A stretch of 64,000 bases of DNA from Bacteroidales bacterium (GTDB taxonomy: Bacteria > Bacteroidota > Bacteroidia > Bacteroidales > WCHB1-69). The first letter of the stretch is position 1, and each line of letters starts with the position of its first letter. Position numbers and translations under genes: made by a program. Under the pieces are notes generated by a model. That model was not told the DNA's origin, did no database searches, and saw only the letters and a list, made by a program, of their open reading frames with translations. Of the stretch, positions 53,521 through 63,884 are shown in pieces. The DNA lies in NCBI GenBank assembly GCA_024686335.1, contig JAILCI010000015.1, positions 1 to 64,000 on the forward strand. The letters run 5' to 3'.

Positions 53521-54498
53521 ATGAGAAAACTATTTTTACTTATTGTTTTGAGCTTTAGTACGATAGTACTTATGAACGCTCAGGTGGAAGAGAAGGCAGC
53601 TGCTGATGCTGCTGTGGCCACTACAGTGAAGCCTGCCACTATAGACAGTGCAAAATACTGGAAATTCACCGGTACTGTCGGTTTGAATGCTGCTCAAACA
53701 GCTCTTTTCAACTGGGCTGCTGGTGGTAACAACAACGTTACTGGATTTATCTATGCCAACATGACTCTTTCCTACAAGAAAAACAAATGGACATGGGATA
53801 CCAACTTGGATACAGAACTTGGTGAGATGTTCGCTTCCGATCTGAATCCTAAGTGGAGAAAATCCAATGATAAGTTGAATCTTACCACTAAAGGCGGTTT
53901 CCAGATGCATCCGCAATGGTATCTTACTCTGTTGGGAAGTTTTAAGTCTCAGTATGCTCCCGGTTATACTTACGAGAACAATGAGGCTGGTGACAAGACC
54001 TTGATTTCCAAATGGTTGTCTCCTTCCTACACGGACCTTGCATTAGGTGTTGAATATCGTCCTAACGATATCTTCACCGTCGGTGTCTATCCGATTGCTG
54101 GCCGTTTGACAACCTGCACAGAGGAGTCTCTTCGTCCTAACTATGGTCTTCCGCAGAATGAGGATGGAACCTACAAACCGATAATGGCTGCTCTGGGTCT
54201 TCGTATTAACGGTGGTATCAACTACACGCTGACTAAGAACCTCAAAGTCATTTCCACTCTTACATTATTCACCCCTTACACTTCCAAACAGCAGAAGTTC
54301 GGTAATTTTGACGTGGATTGGGATGTTGCTATCACATACAACTTCCTGAAAGTTTTCAGTGTTAGCTTGATGACCTCATTGAAGTATTACGACCAGGTGA
54401 TGATCGAAGGTCCGGCTTGGCGCAACTACTCCGAAGGTGCTCGTTCCCGCGTACAGTTTAAAGAGGTTGTCGGTTTAGGTATCGGCTATAGCTTCTAA
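53521..54498 (+). CDS. DUF3078 outer-membrane beta-barrel protein
   Basis: A 325-residue protein with a signal peptide (MRKLFLLIVLSFSTIVLMNA). After an alanine-rich linker, the conserved GLNAAQTALFNWAAGGNNNV near 60 identifies DUF3078. The rest is regular amphipathic strand sequence with aromatic girdles, ending in GLGIGYSF with the terminal phenylalanine of outer-membrane barrels. Family function is unknown. Confidence 0.8.
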   Translation: MRKLFLLIVLSFSTIVLMNAQVEEKAAADAAVATTVKPATIDSAKYWKFTGTVGLNAAQTALFNWAAGGNNNVTGFIYANMTLSYKKNKWTWDTNLDTELGEMFASDLNPKWRKSNDKLNLTTKGGFQMHPQWYLTLLGSFKSQYAPGYTYENNEAGDKTLISKWLSPSYTDLALGVEYRPNDIFTVGVYPIAGRLTTCTEESLRPNYGLPQNEDGTYKPIMAALGLRINGGINYTLTKNLKVISTLTLFTPYTSKQQKFGNFDVDWDVAITYNFLKVFSVSLMTSLKYYDQVMIEGPAWRNYSEGARSRVQFKEVVGLGIGYSF

Positions 54499-54518
54499 TA
54501 AATTGTAACAAATATTAA

Positions 54519-54548
54519 GGTTTAATCGTAAAGATAAACCGTTCCTTT
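54519..54548 (+). terminator. Weak hairpin before rpoD
   Basis: GGTTTA (54519-54524) and TAAACC (54535-54540) form a 6-bp stem around 10 bases, followed by GTTCCTTT. It could attenuate rather than end transcription into rpoD; no promoter box is recognised here. Confidence 0.35.
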
Positions 54549-54565
54549 AAAATCTAAGTATATAG

Positions 54566-55432
54566 ATGAGACAATTACACATTACCAAACAGGTTACAAA
54601 CCGAAATGAGACCGCTTCGTTGGACAAGTATCTGCATGAGATAGGCAAGGTGCCGTTGTTGACAGCAGACGAAGAAGCAGAGTTGGCCCGCAAGATCAAG
54701 GCCGGCGATGAAGAAGCGCTGGAGAAATTGACAAATGCCAACTTGCGTTTTGTGGTCTCAGTAGCAAAACAGTATCAGAATCAAGGTATTACCTTGTCAG
54801 ATTTAATTAACGAGGGTAACCTCGGCCTTATCAAGGCAGCAAGACGTTTTGATGAGACTCGTGGCTTTAAATTCATCTCTTTTGCGGTATGGTGGATCCG
54901 TCAGGCCATCCTTCAAGCAATCGCTGAACAGTCACGTATTGTTCGTCTGCCGATGAATAAGGTTGGTACCATCAGCAAGATTACCAAGACTATCGCAATC
55001 CTGGAACAGGAATTCCAACGTGAACCACGTCTTTCAGAAATTGCTGAACGTCTGGATCTGACAGAGACAGAGGTTAAGGAGTCTCTCAAGAATGCTCCGC
55101 GTCATCTCTCAATGGATGCTACGCTGACTAAGGATGATGATTCCAATCTGTATGATGTATATCCTTCCGAGAGTGTGGAACCACCAGATACTGCTTTGAT
55201 TCATGAGTCTCTGCAACACGAGATTGGCAGCATCATCGAGACCCTACCGCAACGTGAAGCGGATATTCTTAAACTCTATTACGGCTTGGGTTATAAACAC
55301 CCGATGACTTTGGATGAGATTGGCGAACAATTCGACCTGACTCGCGAGCGCGTGAGACAGATCAAGGAGAAAGCTATCCGCAAGCTGCGCCATAACCCCA
55401 AATGCCGTGTCTTACAATCTTATTTAAACTAA
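54566..55432 (+). CDS. rpoD: Primary RNA polymerase sigma factor
   Basis: A 288-residue group 1 sigma of the Bacteroidetes type. Region 1.2 begins at once ([20 protein letters not shown]), with no region 1.1. Region 2 has [15 protein letters not shown], region 3 follows, and region 4 ends with [20 protein letters not shown]. This sigma reads the TTTG/TAnnTTTG promoters that are seen throughout the window. It starts at ATG 54566 after a weak hairpin, and asnS follows after 15 bases. Confidence 0.94.
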   Translation: MRQLHITKQVTNRNETASLDKYLHEIGKVPLLTADEEAELARKIKAGDEEALEKLTNANLRFVVSVAKQYQNQGITLSDLINEGNLGLIKAARRFDETRGFKFISFAVWWIRQAILQAIAEQSRIVRLPMNKVGTISKITKTIAILEQEFQREPRLSEIAERLDLTETEVKESLKNAPRHLSMDATLTKDDDSNLYDVYPSESVEPPDTALIHESLQHEIGSIIETLPQREADILKLYYGLGYKHPMTLDEIGEQFDLTRERVRQIKEKAIRKLRHNPKCRVLQSYLN

Positions 55433-55447
55433 TTTTGCTATCCAGTA

Positions 55448-56845
55448 ATGAAAAGAAGTAGAATAAAAGATGTTCTTAAGCACCCGGAGGAGATAGGTTT
55501 CGGTAACGAAGTCTGCGTAAAAGGCTGGGTGCGAACAAAAAGAGGTAATAGCAACGTGGCTTTCATAGCCTTGAATGACGGTTCCATCGTCTCGAATCTC
55601 CAGATTGTGGTCGATCCTACCAAGTTCGATGAGGCTCTGCTGAAGCAGGTTACAACTGGTTCTTGTCTTCATGTAGAAGGTATTCTCGTGGAATCTCAAG
55701 GTAAAGGACAGACAATGGAGGTGCAAGCCTCTATGATCGAGGTCTATGGCTCTGCTGATCCGGAAATCTATCCGTTACAGAAGAAAGGTCACTCCATGGA
55801 GTTTTTACGTGAGATTGCCCACTTGCGTCCGCGTACCAACTATTTTGGATGCGTTTTGCGTTTGCGTCACGCTATGGCCTTTGCTATCCATAAATTTTTC
55901 AACGACAGAGGGTTCTTCTATCTGCATACCCCGCTGATCACCGCTTCCGATGCGGAAGGTGCCGGCGAGATGTTTAATGTTACTACCTTCGACCTCAACA
56001 ATGTACCCCGTACAGAAGATGGCCTGGTGGACTATAAGAAGGACTTCTTCGGCAAGCATACCAACCTGACTGTTTCTGGTCAGTTGGAAGGCGAACTCGG
56101 CGCTTTGGCTCTCGGTAATATCTATACCTTTGGTCCGACTTTCCGTGCTGAGAACAGTAATACGCCCCGTCACTTGGCCGAGTTCTGGATGATTGAACCC
56201 GAGATGGCTTTCTACGACATCACCGATAACATGGACCTCGCTGAGGAGTTCATCAAATATCTTGTGCAATATGCTCTTGATAACAATATGGATGATCTGC
56301 GCTTCCTAAACGATATGTTCGACAAAGAACTCATCAATCGCCTGGAGTCTGTTTTGAAAGAGCCTTTCGTACGTTTGGACTACACTTCTGCCATCGATAT
56401 TTTGCTCAAGGCAGACAAGAAGTTTGACTACAAGGTGGAGTGGGGCATCGATCTCCAATCTGAACACGAACGTTATCTCGTGGAGAATCACTTCAAACGC
56501 CCTGTCATCTTGACGGACTATCCGAAGGAGATTAAAGCCTTCTATATGAAGCAGAATGATGACGGCAAGACAGTTCGTGCCATGGATGTATTGTTCCCGA
56601 CAATCGGCGAAATCATCGGTGGTTCTGAGCGTGAGGCTGACTATCAGAAACTGCTTAATAGAGTTCACGAACTGAATATGACCGAACAACAGTATTGGTG
56701 GTATTTTGAGACCCGTAAATTCGGTTCCGCGCCCCATTCCGGCTTTGGTTTAGGCTTCGAGCGTCTTCTTCTCTTCGTGACTGGTATGACTAATATTCGT
56801 GATGTCATCCCATTCCCGAGGACCCCTCAAAATGCAGAATTTTAA
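55448..56845 (+). CDS. asnS: Asparaginyl-tRNA synthetase
   Basis: A 465-residue class IIb synthetase. The N-terminal OB anticodon-binding domain ([19 protein letters not shown]) precedes motif 2 ([20 protein letters not shown]) and motif 3 ([15 protein letters not shown]). The asparagine specificity is indicated by the insertion after motif 2 and overall match to AsnS rather than AspS or LysS. A terminator follows. Confidence 0.95.
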   Translation: MKRSRIKDVLKHPEEIGFGNEVCVKGWVRTKRGNSNVAFIALNDGSIVSNLQIVVDPTKFDEALLKQVTTGSCLHVEGILVESQGKGQTMEVQASMIEVYGSADPEIYPLQKKGHSMEFLREIAHLRPRTNYFGCVLRLRHAMAFAIHKFFNDRGFFYLHTPLITASDAEGAGEMFNVTTFDLNNVPRTEDGLVDYKKDFFGKHTNLTVSGQLEGELGALALGNIYTFGPTFRAENSNTPRHLAEFWMIEPEMAFYDITDNMDLAEEFIKYLVQYALDNNMDDLRFLNDMFDKELINRLESVLKEPFVRLDYTSAIDILLKADKKFDYKVEWGIDLQSEHERYLVENHFKRPVILTDYPKEIKAFYMKQNDDGKTVRAMDVLFPTIGEIIGGSEREADYQKLLNRVHELNMTEQQYWWYFETRKFGSAPHSGFGLGFERLLLFVTGMTNIRDVIPFPRTPQNAEF

Positions 56846-56860
56846 TTTATTAATATATCT

Positions 56861-56887
56861 AGGGGCGTTTGTATAAGCGCCCCTTTT
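56861..56887 (+). terminator. Terminator after asnS
   Basis: AGGGGCG (56861-56867) pairs with CGCCCCT (56878-56884) around a 10-base loop, and TTT follows. It sits directly in front of rpoN, whose start codon is 9 bases beyond. Confidence 0.75.
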
Positions 56888-56895
56888 CTATAAAA

Positions 56896-58410
56896 ATGTC
56901 AAATAAACAAACACAACAAGCGAAAATTGAGCAGCGACAGATTCCTACTCAGAAGATCCGTTTGATGAATTTGGTAGAATTGTCATCACTCTCATTAGAG
57001 CAAGAGATTCTTAAAGAGGTAGAAGAAAACCCTGCTCTTGAGATAGCCCCTGATAATTCTAGTGCGGATGATATGCTAGAAGTCTCGGATCATAGTGAAG
57101 GATTGGAAGATAGCCCTCGCGAGGATTTTGATGAGGATGGTGTTCCGTCAGAGGTCTCTGCACCATTGAGTGATGAAGAGATTTTCAACGAGGATTACTA
57201 TAGTGAAGAGGAGATGGATGATTTCATGACAGAGCGTACTTTACAGCGGCTTAATGCGCCTGAAAAGCATATTGAACGTGATAGTGTCGGTGTTTTTCAA
57301 ACCTCTGCCCAAGAGCAGTTTATACTCCAATTGGGACAAATGGAGATGACCGATCTGGATCGTAGAATTGCTAATTTTCTTGTTGGTAGTTTGGATAGCG
57401 ATGGATATTTTACTCTTGACTCTCAAATTTTAGTTAATGATTTATTGACTTATGAGAATATTAAAACAAATGCATCTGAAGTAGAGCGTATTTTGGTTCA
57501 GTATGTCCAGCAACTTGATCCCCCTGGTACTGGTGCACGCAATCTTCAGGAATGTCTCCTCATCCAATTGCATCGTCAATCTGATCCTACAGATATTACT
57601 AGATACGCTATCCAAATTGTTGAAAACTATTTTGATCTTTTTGCAAAACGACACTTCAGGGATATTGAAAATGCCCTTGGAATCTCTGATACTACATTGC
57701 AACAGGCCATCAAGATGATTCGTTCACTTGACCCTAAACCTGTTGATTCTGGTTCGGAATTTCAGGATTTCGGTAGTAGTATTACCCCAGATTTTATTAT
57801 CTCTTCTAGTGAAGGTAGTCTAAAACTCACATTGAATGATCAACACCTCCCAAAAGTCCGCTTTTCTAAAGCTTTTACGCAGCAGTTGCAGAATAAAAAG
57901 CTGATGAATCAGAAAGAAGCTGATGCCAACCGATTTATTAGAAAATATATGGACCAAGGGGATCTTTTTGTTAAGACACTTGATCTTCGAAACAAGATTG
58001 TTTATAACACGATGTACGCTATAATGTTGCATCAGAAAGATTATTTTCTTACTGGGGATGATGAACAATTGAAACCTATGATTCTTAAAACTATAGCGGA
58101 CGAGGTGGATATGGATATCTCCACGATCTCTCGTTTTTCCAATAGTAAGTACGTTCAGACCGATTTTGGTGTCATTCCAGTCAAACATCTTTTTTCTGAG
58201 TCTGTCAACGATTCGGATGTTTCTTCCAAAAGAGTCAAAAGCGTGCTTAAATCATTGGTTGATGCTGAGGATAAGCGCAAACCCTTGTCTGATGAGGCTT
58301 TGTGTGCTGCGCTGAAGGAAAAAGACTTAACAGTGGCGCGCCGCACGGTGGCCAAGTATCGTGAACAACTCAATATTCCGCCTGCAAGATTGCGGAAGGA
58401 ATTGAATTAG
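56896..58410 (+). CDS. rpoN: RNA polymerase sigma-54 factor
   Basis: A 504-residue sigma-54 from ATG 56896; a TTG 9 codons upstream lies in the terminator and is rejected. The glutamine-rich activator-interacting region (about 1-50, IRLMNLVELSSLSLEQEI) is followed by an acidic linker (about 55-120). Core-binding and DNA-binding domains follow, and the RpoN box ARRTVAKYREQL is near the C-terminus. A sigma-54 activator is not visible here. Its stop overlaps the convergent Nudix gene. Confidence 0.94.
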   Translation: MSNKQTQQAKIEQRQIPTQKIRLMNLVELSSLSLEQEILKEVEENPALEIAPDNSSADDMLEVSDHSEGLEDSPREDFDEDGVPSEVSAPLSDEEIFNEDYYSEEEMDDFMTERTLQRLNAPEKHIERDSVGVFQTSAQEQFILQLGQMEMTDLDRRIANFLVGSLDSDGYFTLDSQILVNDLLTYENIKTNASEVERILVQYVQQLDPPGTGARNLQECLLIQLHRQSDPTDITRYAIQIVENYFDLFAKRHFRDIENALGISDTTLQQAIKMIRSLDPKPVDSGSEFQDFGSSITPDFIISSSEGSLKLTLNDQHLPKVRFSKAFTQQLQNKKLMNQKEADANRFIRKYMDQGDLFVKTLDLRNKIVYNTMYAIMLHQKDYFLTGDDEQLKPMILKTIADEVDMDISTISRFSNSKYVQTDFGVIPVKHLFSESVNDSDVSSKRVKSVLKSLVDAEDKRKPLSDEALCAALKEKDLTVARRTVAKYREQLNIPPARLRKELN

Positions 58411-59102
58411 CCAATATTAAATTTTTTCTTTTGATAAGTGTAGAATCCTCCGTTATTAAAACGATAATAAATGGGGGCATTCGGCCGTTCCTTATTATCA
58501 TTAGCAACGGGAGAAAGAATGCCTGAAGAGATGAATTTCTTCTGGAAATTTCTACGGTCAAACTCATGTTCAAAGACGTCGGAGAAGAGTCTCTGCATCT
58601 CCGGCAACGTGAAGATGTTGTTCATGAGCTGATAAGGCACTGGCGTGGTGTGAAACAAAACTTGAAGAATGAATTTTGCTTTTCTGAGAATATCTTCATG
58701 GTCAAAAGCTAGTGCTGGCATGTTATGCACAGGGAACCAGCAGGCCTCGGCTGCATCATCTTGTGCTTTGAGTATGTTCTCAGAAGGCTTTGTAAGAGTC
58801 AGAAAGGCCGTGGAGATGGTACGTCCGCGTGGATCTCGGTCCAGACGGCTGAAGGTGCCAATTTGGATAAATGGAGCCTTGTTGATGCCTGTTTCCTCTT
58901 TCAGCTCTCGTTGAGCGGCCTCTTCTAATGTCTCATTTTCCTCTAAAAAACCACCAGGAAAAGCCCATTGGTCTTTGAATGGCTCATCACCTCTGCGTAT
59001 CAACAACATACGTAACTGATTACCGTCAAAGTTGAGCACTACATTATCAACTGTCATGGCTGGGCGCCAGTAGTCATATTCATATTTCTTTTTGTTATCC
59101 AT
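58407..59102 (-). CDS. Nudix hydrolase with C-terminal winged-helix domain (NrtR-like)
   Basis: A 231-residue protein. The Nudix domain spans about 12-150 and its box is intact (GGFLEENETLEEAAQ then RELKEETGI), so it may still hydrolyse ADP-ribose-like substrates. The C-terminal 80 residues (LPEMQRLFSDVFEHEFDRRN) form the winged helix of NrtR/AraR-like regulators. It could be an enzyme, a repressor or both. Adjacent sugar or NAD genes, which would hint at its ligand, are absent. It lies 6 bases after mnmE. Confidence 0.82.
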   Translation of the reverse strand: MDNKKKYEYDYWRPAMTVDNVVLNFDGNQLRMLLIRRGDEPFKDQWAFPGGFLEENETLEEAAQRELKEETGINKAPFIQIGTFSRLDRDPRGRTISTAFLTLTKPSENILKAQDDAAEACWFPVHNMPALAFDHEDILRKAKFILQVLFHTTPVPYQLMNNIFTLPEMQRLFSDVFEHEFDRRNFQKKFISSGILSPVANDNKERPNAPIYYRFNNGGFYTYQKKKFNIG

Positions 59103-59108
59103 AATTCT

Positions 59109-60479
59109 TTATTTTCCAATGCAAAAATGTCCAAAAATGTTGTTGAGGATGTCGTCTGTGGAGATGGTGCCCGTCAGTGTGCCGAGGTCTGTGAGCGCGG
59201 CACGGATGTCCTCTACGAGCAGATCGGTGGGTATCTCGTCAGCGAGTCCCCGTAGTGCATTTTTGACTGATGATGCTATGCTGCGTAGAATGTCATAATG
59301 CCTTTCGTTAGTCAACAATGCAGCGTCGTGGATGGCGTATTTTTCCACATATTCGGTGAGATGTTGCTCTACTAGCTCTGTGTGTAGTTGCATCTTTGCA
59401 GAGATGAACACAACAGGGTAATTCTGTATTTGAGCGGGTTTTTCAACTGACGATTCGGCAATGTCGGTCTTGTTGGCGACAATGATGACCTCTTTGTCGC
59501 TCAAGTCCACCTGCTTTCCAAGTTCTTTCAACTCTTCACTTACCTCTGCCACACTCTGTCGGGTCATATCGTACAGATAGAGTAGGATAGAGGCTCTCCG
59601 TGCTGCTTCGTAGGAGCGTTCGATACCGTATTGCTCTACCTCGTTGTCAGTGTTGCGCAGTCCTGCCGTGTCGATGAAACGGTAAAGCGTTCCGTTGATC
59701 GTCAGAGTATCTTCAATGGTGTCGCGCGTGGTGCCTGGCATCTGGGAGACGATAGCACGGTCGTGCTGTAAAAGTGCGTTCAGCAGTGTGGACTTGCCCA
59801 CGTTGGGCCGACCGATGATGGAGACAGGAATACCGCTTTTCAAAAGGTTTCCGATCTTGAACGATTGCATCAACTTTTCAACTTCTCCCGATATCTTTTG
59901 CAGTAAACTCTCCAGCTCGTCGCGGTTGGCAAAGGTCACGTCCTCTTCGCTGAAGTCTAGCTCCAATTCAAGCAGTGAAGCCACTTTGATGAGCTCCTCA
60001 CGAAGCAGATGCAGTTTTTGGGAGATATTGCCTTGTAACTGGTTGATGGCCAATCGATGCGAGGACTCGCTTTGGGAGTTTATCAGGTCTCCGACAGCTT
60101 CTGCTTGAGGTAGATCTAACTTGCCGTTCAGAAAGGCACGTTGGGTGAACTCGCCCGGACGAGCCATGCGGCAGCCATTATCTAACAGAAGCTCCAGAAT
60201 CTTTTTCTGGATGTAAAGTGAACCATGGCACGAGATTTCCACCATATCTTCACCTGTGTAGGAACGGGGAGAGGCATATTTGACCACAACTACTTGGTCC
60301 ACTAACTGCTCGCCGTCGTATACGTGGGCGAACTTAGCCTGCTGAGCAGGCAGGGCCTCAAATCCAACAGTGGGTCGGAAAAGATGATTCGCAATGGCAA
60401 AAGCATGTTCTCCAGAAGCTCTTACCACCGCTATTGCACCTAGACCGGCAGGAGTAGATATGGCACAAATGGTATCCAT
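59109..60479 (-). CDS. mnmE: tRNA modification GTPase MnmE
   Basis: A 456-residue GTPase that with MnmG installs carboxymethylaminomethyl on U34 of tRNAs. The N-terminal folate-binding domain starts MDTICAISTPAGLGAIAVVR. The G domain holds GRPNVGKSTLLNAL (near 222), DTAGLRNTDNEVE and NKTD, and the C-terminus ends with the essential cysteine in FGHFCIGK. Length is standard. mnmG is not in the window. Confidence 0.95.
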   Translation of the reverse strand: MDTICAISTPAGLGAIAVVRASGEHAFAIANHLFRPTVGFEALPAQQAKFAHVYDGEQLVDQVVVVKYASPRSYTGEDMVEISCHGSLYIQKKILELLLDNGCRMARPGEFTQRAFLNGKLDLPQAEAVGDLINSQSESSHRLAINQLQGNISQKLHLLREELIKVASLLELELDFSEEDVTFANRDELESLLQKISGEVEKLMQSFKIGNLLKSGIPVSIIGRPNVGKSTLLNALLQHDRAIVSQMPGTTRDTIEDTLTINGTLYRFIDTAGLRNTDNEVEQYGIERSYEAARRASILLYLYDMTRQSVAEVSEELKELGKQVDLSDKEVIIVANKTDIAESSVEKPAQIQNYPVVFISAKMQLHTELVEQHLTEYVEKYAIHDAALLTNERHYDILRSIASSVKNALRGLADEIPTDLLVEDIRAALTDLGTLTGTISTDDILNNIFGHFCIGK

Positions 60480-60501
60480 GAATTTGATTATTAATGAAGT
60501 A

Positions 60502-60510
60502 GCAAAAATA
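60502..60510 (-). promoter_or_regulatory. -7 element of mnmE
   Basis: On the minus strand this reads TATTTTTGC, 22 bases before the mnmE start codon. Confidence 0.6.
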
Positions 60511-60554
60511 CACTTTTTTGATATCTTTTTTTGTACGAAAAAACTGTATGAAAA

Positions 60555-60586
60555 GTTGCATTATTAACAGTAAATTGTTATTTTTG
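60555..60586 (+). promoter_or_regulatory. Promoter of the large T9SS cargo gene
   Basis: GTTG (60555-60558), a 20-base spacer and TATTTTTG (60579-60586) followed by C. The leader to ATG 60677 is about 85 bases and A/T-rich. Confidence 0.6.
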
Positions 60587-60676
60587 CAGTTCGTATTTTT
60601 ATTTAATCAAAAACACTTAAAAAGAGACTTAACATACACATTATCAACATTTTTATTAACCAAATCTAACCAAAAA

Positions 60677-63600
60677 ATGAAAAAGATTTTCTCTTTGTTC
60701 ATTGCATTATTTGTAATGAGCTTCTGTGCTCAGGCACAGGTCTCCTTCATTAATGAAGGATTTGAGAGTACTACACTTCCTGGTGGTTGGACAATCATCG
60801 ATGCTGATGGTGACGGCTACAACTGGGATTGTGCTACTCCTAATGGCGTCTTTGATACCCATAGTGGTACTGGCTGTATTGCCTCTGCTTCTTTCGTCAA
60901 CTACGTTGGTGCATTAACACCAGATAACTGGTTGATTACTCCGCAGTACACTGTTAGCGCTGGTGATACCGTATCTTTCTGGTATGCTGGTCAAGATGCT
61001 AGCTATTGTTCAGAGAACTTCGGCGTATACATCTCCACAACTGGGACTGCTACTACCGATTTCACCTCTGTTTATCAAGGTACCGCCGATTCTGTTTACC
61101 AACGTGTAGCTATCAGCCTTGCATCTTATGTAGGTCAAAACATCTACATTGCTATTCGTCACTACAACACCACCGATATGTATTGGTTGAATATTGACGA
61201 TTTCCAGCTTGGCACCATGCCTACCACTCCTACATTTGCTGGTCTTCCTGCTTCCTTGGATTTCGGTCAGGTTGTCGTTAACAGCAATGCTACTATGACT
61301 GTTCCTGTTGTTGCTTATTCTCTTACCAATGACATTACAGTAACAACCGCTGCTCCGTTCTCCGTATCTGCAGATGGTACAACTTTCGGCACTACCGCTA
61401 CTTTGACCGCCACTACTGGTTCTGGTAATACTACTAATGCTACTCTTTATGTACGTTATTCTCCTACCGCTTCTGGCGCAAACACTGGCTCTATGACCGT
61501 TGCTTCTACTGGCGCTACTACCCAGACCGTTGCTTTGGCTGGTGAGGGTATGAACTGTACCGTATCTACATTCCCGTATAACTTCAGTTTCGACAACGCC
61601 GCATTGGCAGAATGCTGGGAAATCGTGGATGCTAACAACGATGCTAGCACTTTCACCATTGATGCTACTAATGGTTATGCTTATTATACCTATAATAGCT
61701 CCAATGCTGCTAATGACTATCTCATTTCTCCGGAATTCGTTCTGACTGGCAATGAGATGTGCTCATTCGACTACTGGGCTGCTTCTACTTCTTATCCTGA
61801 GAGTTTCATGGTTTATGCTTATGGTGCTACTGATACCGTTGTTTTGGTTAACACAGTGAATGTAACCAATACATCTTCAGCTCCTGCTACTCAATATGCA
61901 TCTCTCTCTACATTGACTGGTACCTACAGAATCGCTATCAAATGTACTTCTGCTGCTGATGAGTTCAGATTCTATGTTGACAACTTCTCAGTTACAGCTA
62001 GCAATGTGGAGCTTACAGCAACTCCTGCCTCTATCGATTTCGGTACCGTTCCGACATCCATTACCGGTGAGTCTACTATTGAAGCTACTATTTTAAATGC
62101 TACTAGCGATATCACCGTTACCACAGCAGCTCCGTTCGGCGTTTCTTTGGATGGCACAACCTATTCTACCTCTGTTACCATTACAACTCCGACCACAGCT
62201 GTTGCTAACCAGACCATCTATGTTAACTTCGCTCCGACCGCAGCTACTACTTACACCGGTGAGGTTGTATTCAGCACCACTGGCGCTGCTGACACTGTTT
62301 CCTTGACTGGTACAGGTCTTGTTTGCGATGTTATTTCTACATTCCCATTCGTTGAGCCTTTCGATGAGACTTCTACCACTCTTGGTTGCTGGTCTTTCGT
62401 AGACGCAAACAATGACGGTAGCACATTCTCCTTCATGGCTTATGACGAGACCAACACTGGCGTTGCTGTTTACATGTACAATTCAACCAATGCTGCTAAC
62501 GATTGGCTGATTTCTCCGGAATTTGCTCTTCCTGCAGGTGCTTTCTTGTCTTATGACTATGTAACCAGCGGCTACTACCCTGAGAACTATTCTGTTTGGG
62601 TTATCCCTCAGAATGCTACCTATGCTACTGCAACTAATATTCTTACAACACAGACTGTTGACAATGATGCTTTCGCTAATAATATTCTCGACCTCAGCGC
62701 TTATGCAAATCAGACCGTAAGAATCGCTTTCAAGGCTGAATCTGCAGCTGACCAATATTATTTCGTAGTAGATAATGTTACTATCAACGCTGCTTCTGAA
62801 CCTACTATTACTGTTGATCCTACCTCTATGACTTTCAGCGGCAGCATGGGCAATGCTACTGGCGCTCAGACTGCTAATGTTGTAGGTATGGCTCTTGCCA
62901 ATGATATTACTATCACAGCAACTGCTCCGTTTGAAGTTTCTACAGATGGTTCTTCCTATGCAACCACTGCTACTATTGCTCAAGCTTCTGTTATTAACAC
63001 TAACATCTATGTTCGTTACAATCCTACCGCAGTTGGTAGCGACAATGGAACTGTTACTTTGACAAGTGGTACTGCTACCGCTACTATCACTGTTACTGGT
63101 ACTGCTATCGATTGCAGCACCGCTGCTACTTTGCCTTTCTTCGAGGGCTTCGAGAGTGGTCTCAACGATTGCTGGACTAACATCGACAACGATGGTGATG
63201 GTTTTACTTGGAATCTCCTGGAAGCTACCGATGGTATCTCTGTTTATGAAGGTTCTTATGGTGTGTCTTCATTTTCTTATGACAATCCTACTTATACAGC
63301 TTTGACTCCTGACAACTGGTTGATCACTCCTGCTATTGCTATTCCTGCAGAAGGTGCTAACATCAGCTGGTATGTAGCTGCTCAAGATCCTGACTATCCT
63401 GCTGATCACTATGAGGTTATGATTTCCACCACAGGTACTAACCCTGCTGACTTCACCTCTGTATATGAGGAGACAATCCAATCTTCTGATTTCGAACTCA
63501 GAGGCATTAATATTCCTCAATATGCAGGCCAAAACATCCACGTTGCATTCGTACACAATGAGTGCACAGATATGTTCATGATGAAACTCGATGCTGTCAA

Positions 63601-63865
63601 CATTACCGCTGGCACTGGTGTTAACGATTTCAACAACAATGTTTCCGTTTACCCGAACCCTGCTACCGATGTTTTGAATGTTTCTGCTAACTCAAACATT
63701 CAATCTGTTGAGATTATGAACCTCATGGGTCAGACCGTTCAAAGCTACAATGCTAACGATCTCTTCACTCAAATCAATATCTCCAGCCTCTCCAATGGCA
63801 TGTATATGGTTAGAGTAAATACTGAGAATGGCGTTATCAACCATAAATTCACGGTTGCTCGCTAA
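60677..63865 (+). CDS. Large modular secreted protein with T9SS type A sorting domain
   Basis: A 1062-residue protein from ATG 60677, the start that gives a signal peptide (MKKIFSLFIALFVMSFCAQAQ). Modules alternate: a choice-of-anchor J/cleaved-adhesin-like domain at about 24-175, then an immunoglobulin-like domain (PASLDFGQVVVNSNATM) at 185-293. The same pair recurs at 293-440 and 443-548, and at 549-705 and 706-810, and a last adhesin-like domain fills 812-980. Each adhesin-like unit carries the NWLITP or DYLISP-type strand. The final 75 residues are the sorting domain (VSVYPNPATDVLNVSANS to NHKFTVAR). No catalytic domain is seen, so an adhesin or surface-layer role is likely. A strong terminator follows. 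Confidence 0.85.
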   Translation: MKKIFSLFIALFVMSFCAQAQVSFINEGFESTTLPGGWTIIDADGDGYNWDCATPNGVFDTHSGTGCIASASFVNYVGALTPDNWLITPQYTVSAGDTVSFWYAGQDASYCSENFGVYISTTGTATTDFTSVYQGTADSVYQRVAISLASYVGQNIYIAIRHYNTTDMYWLNIDDFQLGTMPTTPTFAGLPASLDFGQVVVNSNATMTVPVVAYSLTNDITVTTAAPFSVSADGTTFGTTATLTATTGSGNTTNATLYVRYSPTASGANTGSMTVASTGATTQTVALAGEGMNCTVSTFPYNFSFDNAALAECWEIVDANNDASTFTIDATNGYAYYTYNSSNAANDYLISPEFVLTGNEMCSFDYWAASTSYPESFMVYAYGATDTVVLVNTVNVTNTSSAPATQYASLSTLTGTYRIAIKCTSAADEFRFYVDNFSVTASNVELTATPASIDFGTVPTSITGESTIEATILNATSDITVTTAAPFGVSLDGTTYSTSVTITTPTTAVANQTIYVNFAPTAATTYTGEVVFSTTGAADTVSLTGTGLVCDVISTFPFVEPFDETSTTLGCWSFVDANNDGSTFSFMAYDETNTGVAVYMYNSTNAANDWLISPEFALPAGAFLSYDYVTSGYYPENYSVWVIPQNATYATATNILTTQTVDNDAFANNILDLSAYANQTVRIAFKAESAADQYYFVVDNVTINAASEPTITVDPTSMTFSGSMGNATGAQTANVVGMALANDITITATAPFEVSTDGSSYATTATIAQASVINTNIYVRYNPTAVGSDNGTVTLTSGTATATITVTGTAIDCSTAATLPFFEGFESGLNDCWTNIDNDGDGFTWNLLEATDGISVYEGSYGVSSFSYDNPTYTALTPDNWLITPAIAIPAEGANISWYVAAQDPDYPADHYEVMISTTGTNPADFTSVYEETIQSSDFELRGINIPQYAGQNIHVAFVHNECTDMFMMKLDAVNITAGTGVNDFNNNVSVYPNPATDVLNVSANSNIQSVEIMNLMGQTVQSYNANDLFTQINISSLSNGMYMVRVNTENGVINHKFTVAR

Positions 63866-63884
63866 TACTCAATAACCCTAAATC

